A stretch of DNA of 64,000 bases from Bacteroidales bacterium. Lineage in GTDB: Bacteria > Bacteroidota > Bacteroidia > Bacteroidales > UBA4417. The DNA is taken from contig JADJGZ010000006.1 of NCBI GenBank assembly GCA_016707785.1, positions 1-64,000 on the forward strand, in the 5' to 3' direction. Position 1 is the stretch's first letter, and each line of letters starts with the position of its first letter. The notes under the pieces are model-generated. The model ran no database searches. It was not told the DNA's origin and saw only the letters and a program-made list of their open reading frames with translations. A program made the position numbers and the translations under genes. Shown piece by piece: positions 28,905-38,912 of the stretch.

Positions 28905-30407
28905 TTACAAATCATGCCCGCAATAGGATAAATTGAAACTTTTATTGCAAATAGGGAAATCAGAAATCTCATTATTTCTGACAGCCAATGCTAATGCCAT
29001 CCAGTTGTGAAAGGATGGGTCCTTGATTTTATAATGCAGCAGTTCTCCTTCCGGACCAGTAATAGCTGCATGGCATATTTCTCCCCGCCAGCCTTCCACT
29101 AATGAAAGAGTAAATAAATTGGTTCCCGGGTTTAATAAATTGTCTCTTTCTGATGGACTAACTTCAGGGATTTCTTTCAGAAGTTCACGAATATGTTTTA
29201 TTGACTGAAAAACTTCTTCTCTTCGAATCTGAACCCGTGAGTAGACATCTCCATGATGCTTTACAACAGGTTCGTGATTTAGCCTCGGATACATGCTGTA
29301 AGGGTGCGAATTTCTCACATCCCGCTTAAGTCCGGATGAACGGGCTGCCATCCCGACAACCCCGATGGTTATTGCATCTTCAGTCGAAACAACCCCTGTT
29401 CGTTCAAAACGTGAGAGTGCACTGGGCAAATTGGACAATTCTACATTCATTTCTGTAAAATCAGGCTCAAAGGTATCCAGTACTTCTAAGAGCCTGTCCG
29501 CCAGTTCCCTGGTCACAGGAAATCTATTCAGCCCGGGCCTGATAAAGCCCTTGGAGAGTCGGTTTCCGCACCATTCCTGCATGAAATTTACAATGGGTGT
29601 GCGTAATCGTCCAAATACAGCACTGCCGAGTTGATAGGCTATATCAGTGCATAATGCACTCAAATCACCCGTATGAATGGCAATCCGCTCCAACTCAAGG
29701 GCTATTGTTCGTGAGAAATCAATATCGGGAGTAGTTTGAAAGTTACAAAGGCTTTCCCAGGTATGGGCAAATGCAGTGGCATGCCCTACAACAGTGTCTC
29801 CTGCAATGTTTTCAGAAAGGGTTGCTTTTTCTTTCAGCGACTTGACATCAAGAAATAATTTCTCAATCCCCCGATGTTGATAGCCCAGTTGTATTTCCAG
29901 GTGCAGAATCTGCTCTCCGTTGCAAATAAACCTGAAATGTCCGGGTTCAATGACCCCTGCATGTATCGGGCCAACACCAACTTCATGAAGTTCCTCACTA
30001 TCAATGGAATAAAAGGGGTACCCTGCAATTTCCTTATTCTTGTCAAAGCGATCATGCGAAAACCTGACCGGTTTTAACCACGGATGATCAGAATAATCTA
30101 TTCCAAAATTTTCATGGATTTCACGCTCAAATTTTTCAAAGCAGAGCTGCTTCGCAGAAAAAGAATGATATGGATTTCCGGTTTCAACAAGGCATGAAGA
30201 AACATAAATCTGATGATCAGTATCGTCAGCTATGCAACAAATCAGCTTAATGGCATTGCCTTCTTTATAGCCGAAATAATTCACGCAATGCCGGGCTGTA
30301 CTTTCGGATACCATGCCGGTGTTCAATATCAGGAAAGCCATGTAGGAAACCACTGGTATTTCCTTGACCAAAACCGGCTGATTGTTCTTTATGGTTAGGT
30401 AATGCAT
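28905..30407 (-). CDS. Hyf/Ehr-type large subunit (fused NuoC-NuoD), without NiFe ligands
   Basis: The 500-residue protein has an N-terminal NuoC/HycE-like domain (~1-125) and a NuoD/hydrogenase large-subunit domain (~140-500), with EPGHFRFICNGEQILHLEIQ followed by LGYQHRGIEK. At the L1 site, where hydrogenases have R-x-C-x-x-C, it reads SENIAGDTVVGHA (198-210), with no cysteine. At the C-terminus, where hydrogenases have DPCxxC, it reads DFPICNKSFNLSYCGHDL. It therefore cannot hold a NiFe centre and belongs with energy-converting hydrogenase-related (Ehr) complexes. It lies 76 bp after HyfF and is intact. Confidence 0.88.
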   Translation of the reverse strand: MHYLTIKNNQPVLVKEIPVVSYMAFLILNTGMVSESTARHCVNYFGYKEGNAIKLICCIADDTDHQIYVSSCLVETGNPYHSFSAKQLCFEKFEREIHENFGIDYSDHPWLKPVRFSHDRFDKNKEIAGYPFYSIDSEELHEVGVGPIHAGVIEPGHFRFICNGEQILHLEIQLGYQHRGIEKLFLDVKSLKEKATLSENIAGDTVVGHATAFAHTWESLCNFQTTPDIDFSRTIALELERIAIHTGDLSALCTDIAYQLGSAVFGRLRTPIVNFMQEWCGNRLSKGFIRPGLNRFPVTRELADRLLEVLDTFEPDFTEMNVELSNLPSALSRFERTGVVSTEDAITIGVVGMAARSSGLKRDVRNSHPYSMYPRLNHEPVVKHHGDVYSRVQIRREEVFQSIKHIRELLKEIPEVSPSERDNLLNPGTNLFTLSLVEGWRGEICHAAITGPEGELLHYKIKDPSFHNWMALALAVRNNEISDFPICNKSFNLSYCGHDL

Positions 30408-30483
30408 AGTCTGATTTTATAAGTTTTTTGTGGCAGGTTTTCAGCCTGATACTGTATTGCAGGCTTTATAACATGCACTGACT

Positions 30484-31920
30484 TTAAACCGGCAAAGTTG
30501 GCAGCAGGCTGACACTGTCTTTAAGTAATTCCACAAATACAGCCGGTGGATTAAGTCCCAGGTATACAGCTAAAACAAGAAGTACAAACTGGGTAACTGA
30601 TTCCCAGGGACTGATTTTTTCAGCTACTGAATCATCAAATCCGATGGCAGGAACAAAAAGGATTTTAAAGATATTTTTCCCAAAGGACCAGATGATAATG
30701 GTAAGAAGCAATAATACCGGGATGAGAAGAAGGATCTGACCTTGATCAAATATTGATTTGAAGATCAGGAATTCACTCACAAACAAACCGGAAGGAGGCA
30801 TTGCAGTTGCACTGATGAATCCCAGTAAAAGGACCATTGCACCTGTAGTATTGTATTTAAAGTAGTTCCCGATGTGATAGATGTTTTTGTTCTGAAAAAC
30901 ACGGTAGAGCTGATTGTATTGAAAGAAAAGACTCGACTTGACAAATGCATGCAATATGATGTGCAGAACTGCCGCATAATACCCAATTCCACCTGCGGCA
31001 ACTCCCAGCATAACAATCCCCATATGTTCAATGCCCGAATAAGCAAACATACGTTTCACATTTTTAACTTTCAGCATATATACAGCTGAAACAAAGATGG
31101 AAAGAAATGCTGCTGTGCCTACAACCAGCTGTGCCCAGTGCAAAAGCGGAGTATTGGCGATCACAATGTAAAAACGAAAAATCCCGACAAAGCCCAGGTT
31201 CATGAGTACAGTTGCCAGTAAGGCTCCCGCCGGGGCAGGGGCTTTATCTTTTGCATCAATACCCGCTGTAAACATCGGGACTAAACCAAGTTTTGCTGTA
31301 AAACCGGTGAAAATGAAAAGAAATGCCATCCTGAGCCAGACAGGGTTCAGTTCTGCTTTGCGTGCTAACAGGTTGGTAAATGAAAGGTCATCAGAACCTG
31401 CATGCTGTAATGAAAGGCTAAGGAACAAGATGCCGATGAAAATAAATGTAATGCTGATGGCACAGATAAAAACATATTTCCAGGTGCCTTCAAGTGCGAG
31501 CTTGTTGCGATGGTGATAGATTAATGCTGAAGCACTTAAAGTGGTAATCTCAGTAAATATCCAGGTAACAGCAATGTGATTCGAAAGGTACCCGGCACTA
31601 ATCGCGGTTATCAATAACACAATCGAGGTGAGGTAGATAGCTCTTGTCTGAGGATTCTCTTTATGATTTTCTATATAAATGTAACTATGTATCATCGAAG
31701 GGACGGCTATAATACTCATCGTGATAAGTAATATGATCCCCAGAGAATCAAAAGAAAAATAAATGAGTTCAGAACTTCCGTGATGTGCGCCGGCATAAAT
31801 GGTAAATGCGGATTGTAAAAGCAGGAATAAACCTGCCAGTGAATAAACAAGCCATTTAGCCCTGCTAATAAACAGGATAATGGCGATGGCAAATGCAGTT
31901 ATGAGATATATTCCAATCAT
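30484..31920 (-). CDS. HyfF-like membrane subunit (NuoN/antiporter family)
   Basis: This 478-residue protein has about 13 membrane helices of the proton-conducting Proton_antipo_M family (NuoL/M/N, HyfF). A conserved channel lysine lies in FTAKLGLVPMFTAGIDAKDK and a histidine-rich segment in YSGIEHMGIVMLGVA. HyfF-type subunits form part of the ion-translocating arm in Hyf/Ehr complexes. It follows HyfE by 11 bp and precedes the large subunit by 76 bp. With the two HyfB-like subunits this gives three antiporter-like proteins in the complex. Confidence 0.88.
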   Translation of the reverse strand: MIGIYLITAFAIAIILFISRAKWLVYSLAGLFLLLQSAFTIYAGAHHGSSELIYFSFDSLGIILLITMSIIAVPSMIHSYIYIENHKENPQTRAIYLTSIVLLITAISAGYLSNHIAVTWIFTEITTLSASALIYHHRNKLALEGTWKYVFICAISITFIFIGILFLSLSLQHAGSDDLSFTNLLARKAELNPVWLRMAFLFIFTGFTAKLGLVPMFTAGIDAKDKAPAPAGALLATVLMNLGFVGIFRFYIVIANTPLLHWAQLVVGTAAFLSIFVSAVYMLKVKNVKRMFAYSGIEHMGIVMLGVAAGGIGYYAAVLHIILHAFVKSSLFFQYNQLYRVFQNKNIYHIGNYFKYNTTGAMVLLLGFISATAMPPSGLFVSEFLIFKSIFDQGQILLLIPVLLLLTIIIWSFGKNIFKILFVPAIGFDDSVAEKISPWESVTQFVLLVLAVYLGLNPPAVFVELLKDSVSLLPTLPV

Positions 31921-31931
31921 CAGAGTCTCGT

Positions 31932-32564
31932 TTAATAGTCTTTTAAGTTACTTAGCTGATCCACATCCACATCTTTAAATACATCACCTATCTTGTTCAG
32001 GAAGATCCCTAGAATCAGTACACTGGCAAAAATATCCAGCATTATACCCAGGTTGACCAGCATGGGCATTTCATTGCCAATCGCTAATGATAAAACAAAT
32101 ACACCATTCTCAATGACCATATAGCCCATCACATGGGTAATGATCTTACGGCGGGTGGCGATAAGGTAAAGCCCGAAAAATAAGGTTGAAAGTGCAACAA
32201 CAAAGAAAATCTTATCCAGGTTATCATCTTTTATGGTATTGGATATCAATATTGTAATGATGACTATCACCGTTGTGATCACTAAGGATACAAAATTTGG
32301 AAGAAAGGGCTCAGCTTCCCTGGTAATGTTATTTCGCTTAAGCAGGTATCCCAGGAAAATAGGGACTGCCAGCGACTTGAATACGATAGTTTCAAGCAGG
32401 ATCAAGACCAGGTTGAGGGTATTGATTTCACTCAACTGGATAAATACCACGAAAAAAAGGAGTACCCCCTGTAGCGCCAACACCTTAATATACGTCATCA
32501 GCCGATTGGCGATGGCCATATAGAATAGAGTGATAATGAATGTGATAAGGAGAACATGTATCAT
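31932..32564 (-). CDS. HyfE-like membrane subunit
   Basis: This 210-residue protein has about six membrane helices. The C-terminal half (IATRRKIITHVMGYMVIENG) is NuoK-like and carries the buried glutamate of that family. HyfE is a small membrane subunit between HyfC and HyfF in hydrogenase-4-type operons, exactly its position here (23 bp after HyfC, 11 bp before HyfF). It should take part in ion movement. The N-terminal half is less conserved. Confidence 0.85.
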   Translation of the reverse strand: MIHVLLITFIITLFYMAIANRLMTYIKVLALQGVLLFFVVFIQLSEINTLNLVLILLETIVFKSLAVPIFLGYLLKRNNITREAEPFLPNFVSLVITTVIVIITILISNTIKDDNLDKIFFVVALSTLFFGLYLIATRRKIITHVMGYMVIENGVFVLSLAIGNEMPMLVNLGIMLDIFASVLILGIFLNKIGDVFKDVDVDQLSNLKDY

Positions 32565-32587
32565 AATTTCAAAGGTTTTGGAGCATC

Positions 32588-33493
32588 TTAAATGAACTTT
32601 TCAAGGATCAGTAAAACACCAAAAAATATCAGCAGGCTTACCGATGTTAAGGCAACAACAAATTGCGGATTATGACTCATCCTGAACCTGGCCATAAATG
32701 ATTCAATCAAACCTATCGCTACAGCCATGAGGAACTGAATTCCAAAAAACGATGGAATGGCGTATTGGTAAGGTATTACCCCGATAAAAAGGTTTACAAT
32801 GAGTGCTCCGTAAATGGCGAATTTCACATACCCGGCAGTTAGGATAAGTCCAAGATCAAACCCACTGTTATCTAATATCATAACTTCATGAATCATGGTC
32901 AGTTCAAGATGGGTTTTAGGGTCATCAATGGGCATCCGACTGCTTTCAATCATGGCTATCATCAATAAAACAAAGGTTGCCAGTGCCGCCAATGCATAGC
33001 TGATTTGTGATCCGATATGGAGGGCTGCAAATATTTCCTGGAAGGAGGTATGGCCGGACAACAAAGCCAGCGATCCCATCAGGATAAAGAAGGCTGGTTC
33101 GGCAAACATCGAATACAAGGCTTCGCGACTGGCTCCCATGCCTTCAAAACTGCTTCCGGTATCCATGGCTGCAATGATGCTGAAAAATTTTCCAAGGCCC
33201 AGCACATAAGCAAAGAAGATGAAATCTCCATTGAAACTCAGTACACCCCTCGATTGACCAAAAGGAACCACCAGCATAGCCATGATGACAGACGCAAAGT
33301 AAATGGTGGGTGCAATCTGAAAGACAAAACTTGTGGTTTCGCTATAAACCACACCTTTGCGAAACAAACGTACCACGTCAAATACCGGTTGCAGCAGTCC
33401 AGGTCCTTTTCGCCCGGAAGCCAGGCTTTTTGTCCGGATAATGACACCTGTAAAGAAGATGGCAGCTATCAGTATTAATATTACACTCAGCAT
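32588..33493 (-). CDS. HyfC/HycD-like membrane anchor subunit (NuoH family)
   Basis: This 301-residue protein has eight membrane helices of the NuoH/HycD family. The opening includes ARKGPGLLQPVFDVVRLFRK-like residues (SGRKGPGLLQPVFD), the family signature. Near residues 190-215 there is an acidic cytoplasmic loop, ESSRMPIDDPKTHLELTMIH, again typical. HycD/HyfC anchors the soluble arm to the membrane and couples it to ion translocation. It begins 1 bp after the end of the second HyfB-like gene. All signature residues seen are kept. Confidence 0.9.
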   Translation of the reverse strand: MLSVILILIAAIFFTGVIIRTKSLASGRKGPGLLQPVFDVVRLFRKGVVYSETTSFVFQIAPTIYFASVIMAMLVVPFGQSRGVLSFNGDFIFFAYVLGLGKFFSIIAAMDTGSSFEGMGASREALYSMFAEPAFFILMGSLALLSGHTSFQEIFAALHIGSQISYALAALATFVLLMIAMIESSRMPIDDPKTHLELTMIHEVMILDNSGFDLGLILTAGYVKFAIYGALIVNLFIGVIPYQYAIPSFFGIQFLMAVAIGLIESFMARFRMSHNPQFVVALTSVSLLIFFGVLLILEKFI

Positions 33494-33494
33494 T

Positions 33495-35522
33495 TTATAG
33501 TTGTTTTAAAAAGTCGATGAATGATTTCAGGTATTGATAAAGAATGGGTAAGCTTAAAACAGAAAGAATGAAAAGCACACCGTAAAGGATGTAAAACTGC
33601 AGTTTCCCGTTATTAAGAAATACAAACCGGCCAAGGAAGGCTTTATTGGTTTTCAAAGGACTGTCAATCAGCCATTTTTCCATCTTATCATATGGATGGG
33701 TATGATATTTTACTTCGTCAGGAAATATACCATGAACTTCATTTTCATGTTTTCCAATGGATAAAAAAGGAGCGAATAATTTACTATAAGTTCTCACAAA
33801 TGAACTTGCTGTGTATTGCATTTTTGGTGAAGGTGAGCCATACCCACAACCCCATGTAGGACCGGTTTCAATTTTTCTGTGCTTTAATGCAAACTTCCTG
33901 AACATATAAATTGAGCCAGCCACCAGGATGAGTAATCCCGAAGCAAAACTTATAGGTTGAATAGAGCTAAAGGCTTCGTAATGTGCCGGGTTGAATGCTG
34001 GAGCACCATTTCCAGTCATAAGGCTGACCGGCTTAGACAAGAGAGTAATAAATATCATTGGAAAGAGCCCGATCAGGAGAATAATTCCAACTAAAAGGTA
34101 CATGGGTAATAACTGTAGAAACGGGGCTTCCTTGCAGGATTGCGGCAACTCGCTCCTTGCATTACCCAGGAACACAATTCCGAAAGCCTTGGTGAAGCAC
34201 AGCAATGCTAATCCTCCCACCATCGCAAGTCCTGCAGTGGAAAAAATAGCCGCCAGCAAGGGAACCATTGTTGCATCTGAAAGCCATTTATATAAACCGA
34301 TGTAGATGATATACTCGGAAACAAACCCGTTAAATGGTGGTATCCCGCATATAGCAATGGCTGCAATCAGAAAGAGTGCTGCAGTTTGAGGCATCTTCCT
34401 GATCAGTCCGCCAAGTTTCTCAATGCTGATGGTATGTGTTGACTGGTAAACATTCCCGACAGCATAAAACAAAAGTGATTTGAAGAGCGCATGATTCAGG
34501 GTATGCAGCATGGCACCAGTAAAACCTAAAGTCGCCATCACCTGGCTCCCGGTTCCCATGCCTATGCATCCAATCCCGATTCCAATTCCTATGATCCCGA
34601 TGTTTTCGATGCTATGATAGGCAAGTAGTCGTTTCAGATTATGTTGCACTATGGCAAGCATAACTCCATAAAGCCCTGAAATAACAGAGATGATTAAAAT
34701 CATGTATCCAACCGATGTGATGTCGGTTACAATAAGCAAGATCATTCTCAGAATGCCAAAGATCCCGATTTTGATAATGACACCCGACATGATGCCTGAT
34801 ACATGCGATGGAGCTGCCGGGTGGGCATAAGGTAACCAGGTATGAAAAGGAACCAGTCCTGCTTTTATGGCAAATCCAATGAAGAATAGTACAAATAGCA
34901 TAAAGGAAGAGGACACAGGAATACTGGCCGAATAGGTGGCAATGGCTTGAAAGTCATAACTTCCTGTCTTGGATGCCACCCATATGAAACCAATCATCAT
35001 AAATAATATAGCCACATGGGCTTGCACCAGGTAATTAATACCGGCCTTTATGGTAATACTAAGTTCATGTTCGAAAATAATCACCAGGAATGAAGCAAGT
35101 GTCATGATTTCCCAGGCTATAAGAAATGCTAAGCTGTTCTGAATCATGCAGATACTTATCATTGCGGCATGCTGAAGAAAGAAGGCAATACTGTGGAGGG
35201 AAAGGTTATTCCGCTGTTCGCGGTAGGCTTTCATGTAAAACAGTCCGTAGAAGCCACCCGTTAAAAAGACCAGGTTAATAATCAGTATAAACCAACCTGA
35301 CAGGGCATCAATGCGAATAGGAATGGTTCCAAAAACATATCCCCCGGGTAGCGATATACTGATCACTTCGCTTATAAGGCTCTGGATGGCATAATATCCT
35401 GATAATACCGAATTGATGAATACCAGGATAAATGCAGCAATTCCTTTGGCATTCACTTTCAGGAAAGGTATAATGATGATACCGCCGAAGATTATCAGGA
35501 ATATTGCCATTACCATGCTCAT
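33495..35522 (-). CDS. HyfB-like antiporter subunit, second copy
   Basis: This is a 675-residue membrane protein of the NuoL/HyfB family with about 16 helices. The core signature is present: a glutamate in AFLIAWEIMTLASFLV, the lysine in FAIKAGLVPFHTWLPYAHP, AAPSHVSGIMSGVIIKIGIF, and the histidine/lysine segment YHSIENIGIIGIGIGIG. The C-terminus has TWGCGYGSPSPKMQYTASSF, the usual HyfB tail. Its start overlaps the stop of the first copy by 4 bp (ATGA). The protein is intact and about the same length as the first copy, so the two are tandem paralogues. Confidence 0.9.
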   Translation of the reverse strand: MSMVMAIFLIIFGGIIIIPFLKVNAKGIAAFILVFINSVLSGYYAIQSLISEVISISLPGGYVFGTIPIRIDALSGWFILIINLVFLTGGFYGLFYMKAYREQRNNLSLHSIAFFLQHAAMISICMIQNSLAFLIAWEIMTLASFLVIIFEHELSITIKAGINYLVQAHVAILFMMIGFIWVASKTGSYDFQAIATYSASIPVSSSFMLFVLFFIGFAIKAGLVPFHTWLPYAHPAAPSHVSGIMSGVIIKIGIFGILRMILLIVTDITSVGYMILIISVISGLYGVMLAIVQHNLKRLLAYHSIENIGIIGIGIGIGCIGMGTGSQVMATLGFTGAMLHTLNHALFKSLLFYAVGNVYQSTHTISIEKLGGLIRKMPQTAALFLIAAIAICGIPPFNGFVSEYIIYIGLYKWLSDATMVPLLAAIFSTAGLAMVGGLALLCFTKAFGIVFLGNARSELPQSCKEAPFLQLLPMYLLVGIILLIGLFPMIFITLLSKPVSLMTGNGAPAFNPAHYEAFSSIQPISFASGLLILVAGSIYMFRKFALKHRKIETGPTWGCGYGSPSPKMQYTASSFVRTYSKLFAPFLSIGKHENEVHGIFPDEVKYHTHPYDKMEKWLIDSPLKTNKAFLGRFVFLNNGKLQFYILYGVLFILSVLSLPILYQYLKSFIDFLKQL

Positions 35523-37520
35523 GACACAACATTAAAAACGGTGAGTAGAAACATGGCTAAAATAAAAACGATACCATAGAGCACATAGGATTGTACCCGT
35601 CCATTCTGAATGAAGCTGAAATAATTAGCCGAATACAATAGCCTGCGGGTAAAGGGGCCAATCAGCCTTTTTTCAAAGAAATCCAGGTAATGGGATATAT
35701 AGGATCTGCGCTCAGGGAAGATTTCCCCAGGTTTCAATTCCTGGTAACCTTTTTTCTCAATCAAAAGGAAGTTGAGGATCTTTCCCATCGGTTTGGAAAA
35801 TGATTTACTGGTATATTGCATCCTGCTGTTGGGAGCGACATATCCGCAGCCCCAGGTACTTGCAGTTCGCTGAACCCTGTAGTGCATCATCCTGGAGCGA
35901 ATAAACCAGGATATTGCGATTATACCCACCAGAAGGAGGGAGTACCAACTGATTTGGCTGACCGACACTGCATATTGGGTAAGGATAACCGAATCTGACA
36001 GGCTGGGATAAGCCTGATTAAGGGCATTTCCAACAATGTTGAGGTAGTAGGCTGGAATAAATGCTACACTCAGCATTACCAATATGATAAGATACTGAGG
36101 AATTAACATGATCTGTGAAACTTCACGTGGCTTTTCATGGAGTTCTTTACGTGGCTGTCCGAGGAAAATGGTACTGAAAGTCTTGGTGAAAGCCAGTAGT
36201 GACAAACCTCCGATAATACTTAAACCGGCTAATGACAGTACAAAGAGTAGAATCTGGCTGATACTGTTAGAACCAATTCCTTGAATAAGTCCAAGGTAGA
36301 TGATGAATTCCGAAATAAAACCATTCAATGGGGGAAGCCCCACCTATGGCCAGGGCTCCGATCAGGAAAAGTCCTGCAGTTTTAGGCATTGATTTGATCA
36401 AACCACCAAGCTTTTCCATATTTCGTGTATGGGTCTGCTGATATACAGAGCCTGCAGAATAAAATAACAATGATTTGAATAAGGAATGGTTCAACACATG
36501 CAATAATGCTCCGCCGAATCCAAGAAAGTACATCACCGGGGAATGGTTCCCAATCCCAATAGTACCAATCCCAATTCCAATCCCGATGATTCCGATGTTC
36601 TCAATGGTGCAGTAGGCAAGCATTTTTTTAAAATCACGATGCACGGATGCGTTTATAATTCCATAAATGCCTGTCAATACTGAGATGGATAAAATTATTT
36701 CACCCATCAGAATGTGATCTGAATGCAGAAAAGTGATCATCCTGATAATGCCATAAATTCCAAGCTTTACGATCACCCCTGACATTACTCCTGAAATGTG
36801 GGATGGGGCCGCAGGATGTGCATGGGGTAGCCAGCTGTGAAGAGGAATGAATCCTGCTTTAAGACCAAAACCAATGAAAAAGAGCAGGAATAGCCAGGTA
36901 TTATTGTTTGTTTGAAAAAAACTTCTGATCGCTTCGAAATCAAAAGAGCCGGTTGCACTATAAATCCAGATAAATCCAATCGTGAGTAATACAACACTGA
37001 TATGCATCTGCACCAGGTAGTTAATACCAGCTTTCAAGGTCCGGGGTTTATGGTGATCGAATATTACAAGCATCATAGAGGAAAGTGACATCACTTCCCA
37101 GGCTAACAGAAAAGCAAAACCATTCTGTAACATACAAACCCATACCATCGACAGGTGAAACAGGATAAATAGAAACCAGTGGAGGTTGAGTTTTGAAGGA
37201 GTATTCTGATAAGCTTTCAGATACCCGGTTCCATAGAGCACTCCGGTGAAGGAAGTGAAGTTGATAATAAAGATAAACCAAGCAGATAAACCATCAATCC
37301 GGATAATAATATCACCAAGGAATGATCCGGCTCCAATTGAAAATTCGACGATTTGTCCATTCAACGCAGGAAAGGCAATCCAGGAAGTCAGCAAGGAGTT
37401 GATCAGGACTATGAAGGCAGCGGTATATGCTTTGTATGACGTTGAAGCGAAAAACATCACAAAGATTAGAAGAAGCGTAGCGATCCAACTTAGATGAACC
37501 ATTTCTGTCATGCCCTGCAT
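35519..37520 (-). CDS. HyfB-like antiporter subunit, first copy, one frameshift
   Basis: The N-terminal part (37520-36340) carries the NuoL/HyfB core: AFLLAWEVMSLSSMMLVIFD, GFGLKAGFIPLHSWLPHAHP and CTIENIGIIGIGIGIG. The C-terminal part (to 35519) starts GLPPLNGFISEFIIYLG and ends with the TWGCGYVAPNSRMQYTSKSF tail. The frames part near 36340-36345 at a run of four C on the plus strand. Dropping one base gives AIGGLPPLNGF. The joined protein is about 667 residues. It is the first gene of the Ehr-like operon. A homopolymer error is the likely cause, since its signatures are all kept. Confidence 0.82.
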
Positions 37521-37807
37521 TCTAAGAACTTTTACTATGAGCCTGTAAATTTAGAAAATTAAACGGGTAGTTGTTCTTTAGAGTTCCTGACAGTTAATTA
37601 TTAGGTGCGGAGATGATTTCATAAATGCATGGAAATAATGATGATGGTTTAAAAATCCATATTCCCCTTATCTGATATAAAGGAGGTTAGAGTTCGACAA
37701 ATCAGGAGTAAAGAGCTTGTGCAAGGATTCATCATTAAATTCATTTTGAATTCTAACATGAGGCAATCGGCAATCATGCTTCATCATCTCTTTCCAATAT
37801 AAGTATG

Positions 37808-37815
37808 TACCTTTG
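37808..37815 (+). promoter_or_regulatory. TAnnTTTG promoter element upstream of era
   Basis: TACCTTTG matches the Bacteroidota -7 consensus TAnnTTTG, about 97 bp upstream of the era start. No clear -33 TTTG was found at the expected distance, so the call is tentative. The rest of the 391-bp divergent spacer 37521-37911 shows no gene or repeat. Confidence 0.35.
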
Positions 37816-37911
37816 TCCTCAATTACTGCCACAGATACAGAGTAAGTTGAGATTTCTTCTGAGCAGTGATTCCCCCATTTTTGTTGCCATTTTAACCTTT
37901 TATTAAAGAAT

Positions 37912-38793
37912 ATGCCTCACAAATCCGGCTTTGTCAATATTATCGGTCACCCCAATGTTGGGAAATCCACCCTTATGAATATTCTCACAGGGGAGAAACT
38001 TTCAATTATTACACCTAAGGCTCAGACTACCCGCCACCGTATCCTTGGAATTGTTAACGGGGAGGATTACCAGATTGTTTATTCTGACACCCCGGGTATC
38101 GTAAAACCACACTATAAGCTTCATGAGTCGATGATGAAGTTTGTGCAGTCAGCCTTACAGGATGCTGATATATTTGTTTACCTCACAGAAGTAGGGGAGA
38201 ACAGTTTTGATACAGAGGTAGTAGAAAAGATCCGTTTGTCAGGGAAACCCCTCATTTTTGTGATCAACAAAGTGGACCTGGTAAAGCCGGAAGAGGTGCA
38301 GCAGAAAATCGCCACCTGGCAGGAACAGTTGCCGGATGCATTGATTATTCCGACTTCGGCAAAGCTGAACTTCAATGTAGATAAGGTGATTCAATCGGTT
38401 ATTGAGCGATTGCCTGAAAGCCCGCCTTATTTTCCAAAAGATGATGAATTATCGGACCGGCCATTGAGGTTTTTTATCTCAGAAATGATCAGGGAGAAGA
38501 TTTTCCTGCAATTCCAAAAGGAGATACCCTATTCAGCTGAAGTGGTAGTGGATTCCTTCAAGGATGGGCCAAAGATCACGGTGATTATGGCCACCATTTA
38601 TGTGGAAAGAGAAACGCAAAAGGCGATCATCCTTGGGCATCATGGGGCAGCCATCAAAAGACTGGGTACAGCTGCCAGGAGAGATATCGAAGCATTTATA
38701 GATGCAAGGGTTTACCTGGAACTAAGTGTTAAGGTGAGCGACGACTGGAGGCAGGATGAGCTGAAACTGAAGCGATTTGGGTATGAGTTCTAA
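37912..38793 (+). CDS. era: GTPase Era
   Basis: This 293-residue GTPase has G1 GHPNVGKST (~residues 9-17), G3 DTPG, G4 NKVD and G5 TSAK, followed by a C-terminal KH domain with GHHGAAIKRLGTAARRDIEA. Era binds the 3' end of 16S rRNA and helps 30S ribosome assembly at the membrane. The length matches the family. It stands alone on the plus strand, divergent from the Ehr-like operon. The start at MPHKSGFVNIIG matches other Bacteroidota. Confidence 0.96.
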   Translation: MPHKSGFVNIIGHPNVGKSTLMNILTGEKLSIITPKAQTTRHRILGIVNGEDYQIVYSDTPGIVKPHYKLHESMMKFVQSALQDADIFVYLTEVGENSFDTEVVEKIRLSGKPLIFVINKVDLVKPEEVQQKIATWQEQLPDALIIPTSAKLNFNVDKVIQSVIERLPESPPYFPKDDELSDRPLRFFISEMIREKIFLQFQKEIPYSAEVVVDSFKDGPKITVIMATIYVERETQKAIILGHHGAAIKRLGTAARRDIEAFIDARVYLELSVKVSDDWRQDELKLKRFGYEF

Positions 38794-38912
38794 CTGAAAA
38801 AGTCTATGAGGGCAATTAGAAATCCACAAATGGACACAAATGATCCACAAATGATCTCAAATTGAAATATTTCTTAAGTCCTTTTTCGGCACGGAATTAT
38901 AAATTCAGGCTT

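Noticed and set aside
28081..37520. Complex I (Nuo) or true energy-converting hydrogenase
   Set aside because: There are no NuoEFG-type genes or quinone-site signature, the order is Hyf-like, and the NiFe cysteines are absent.
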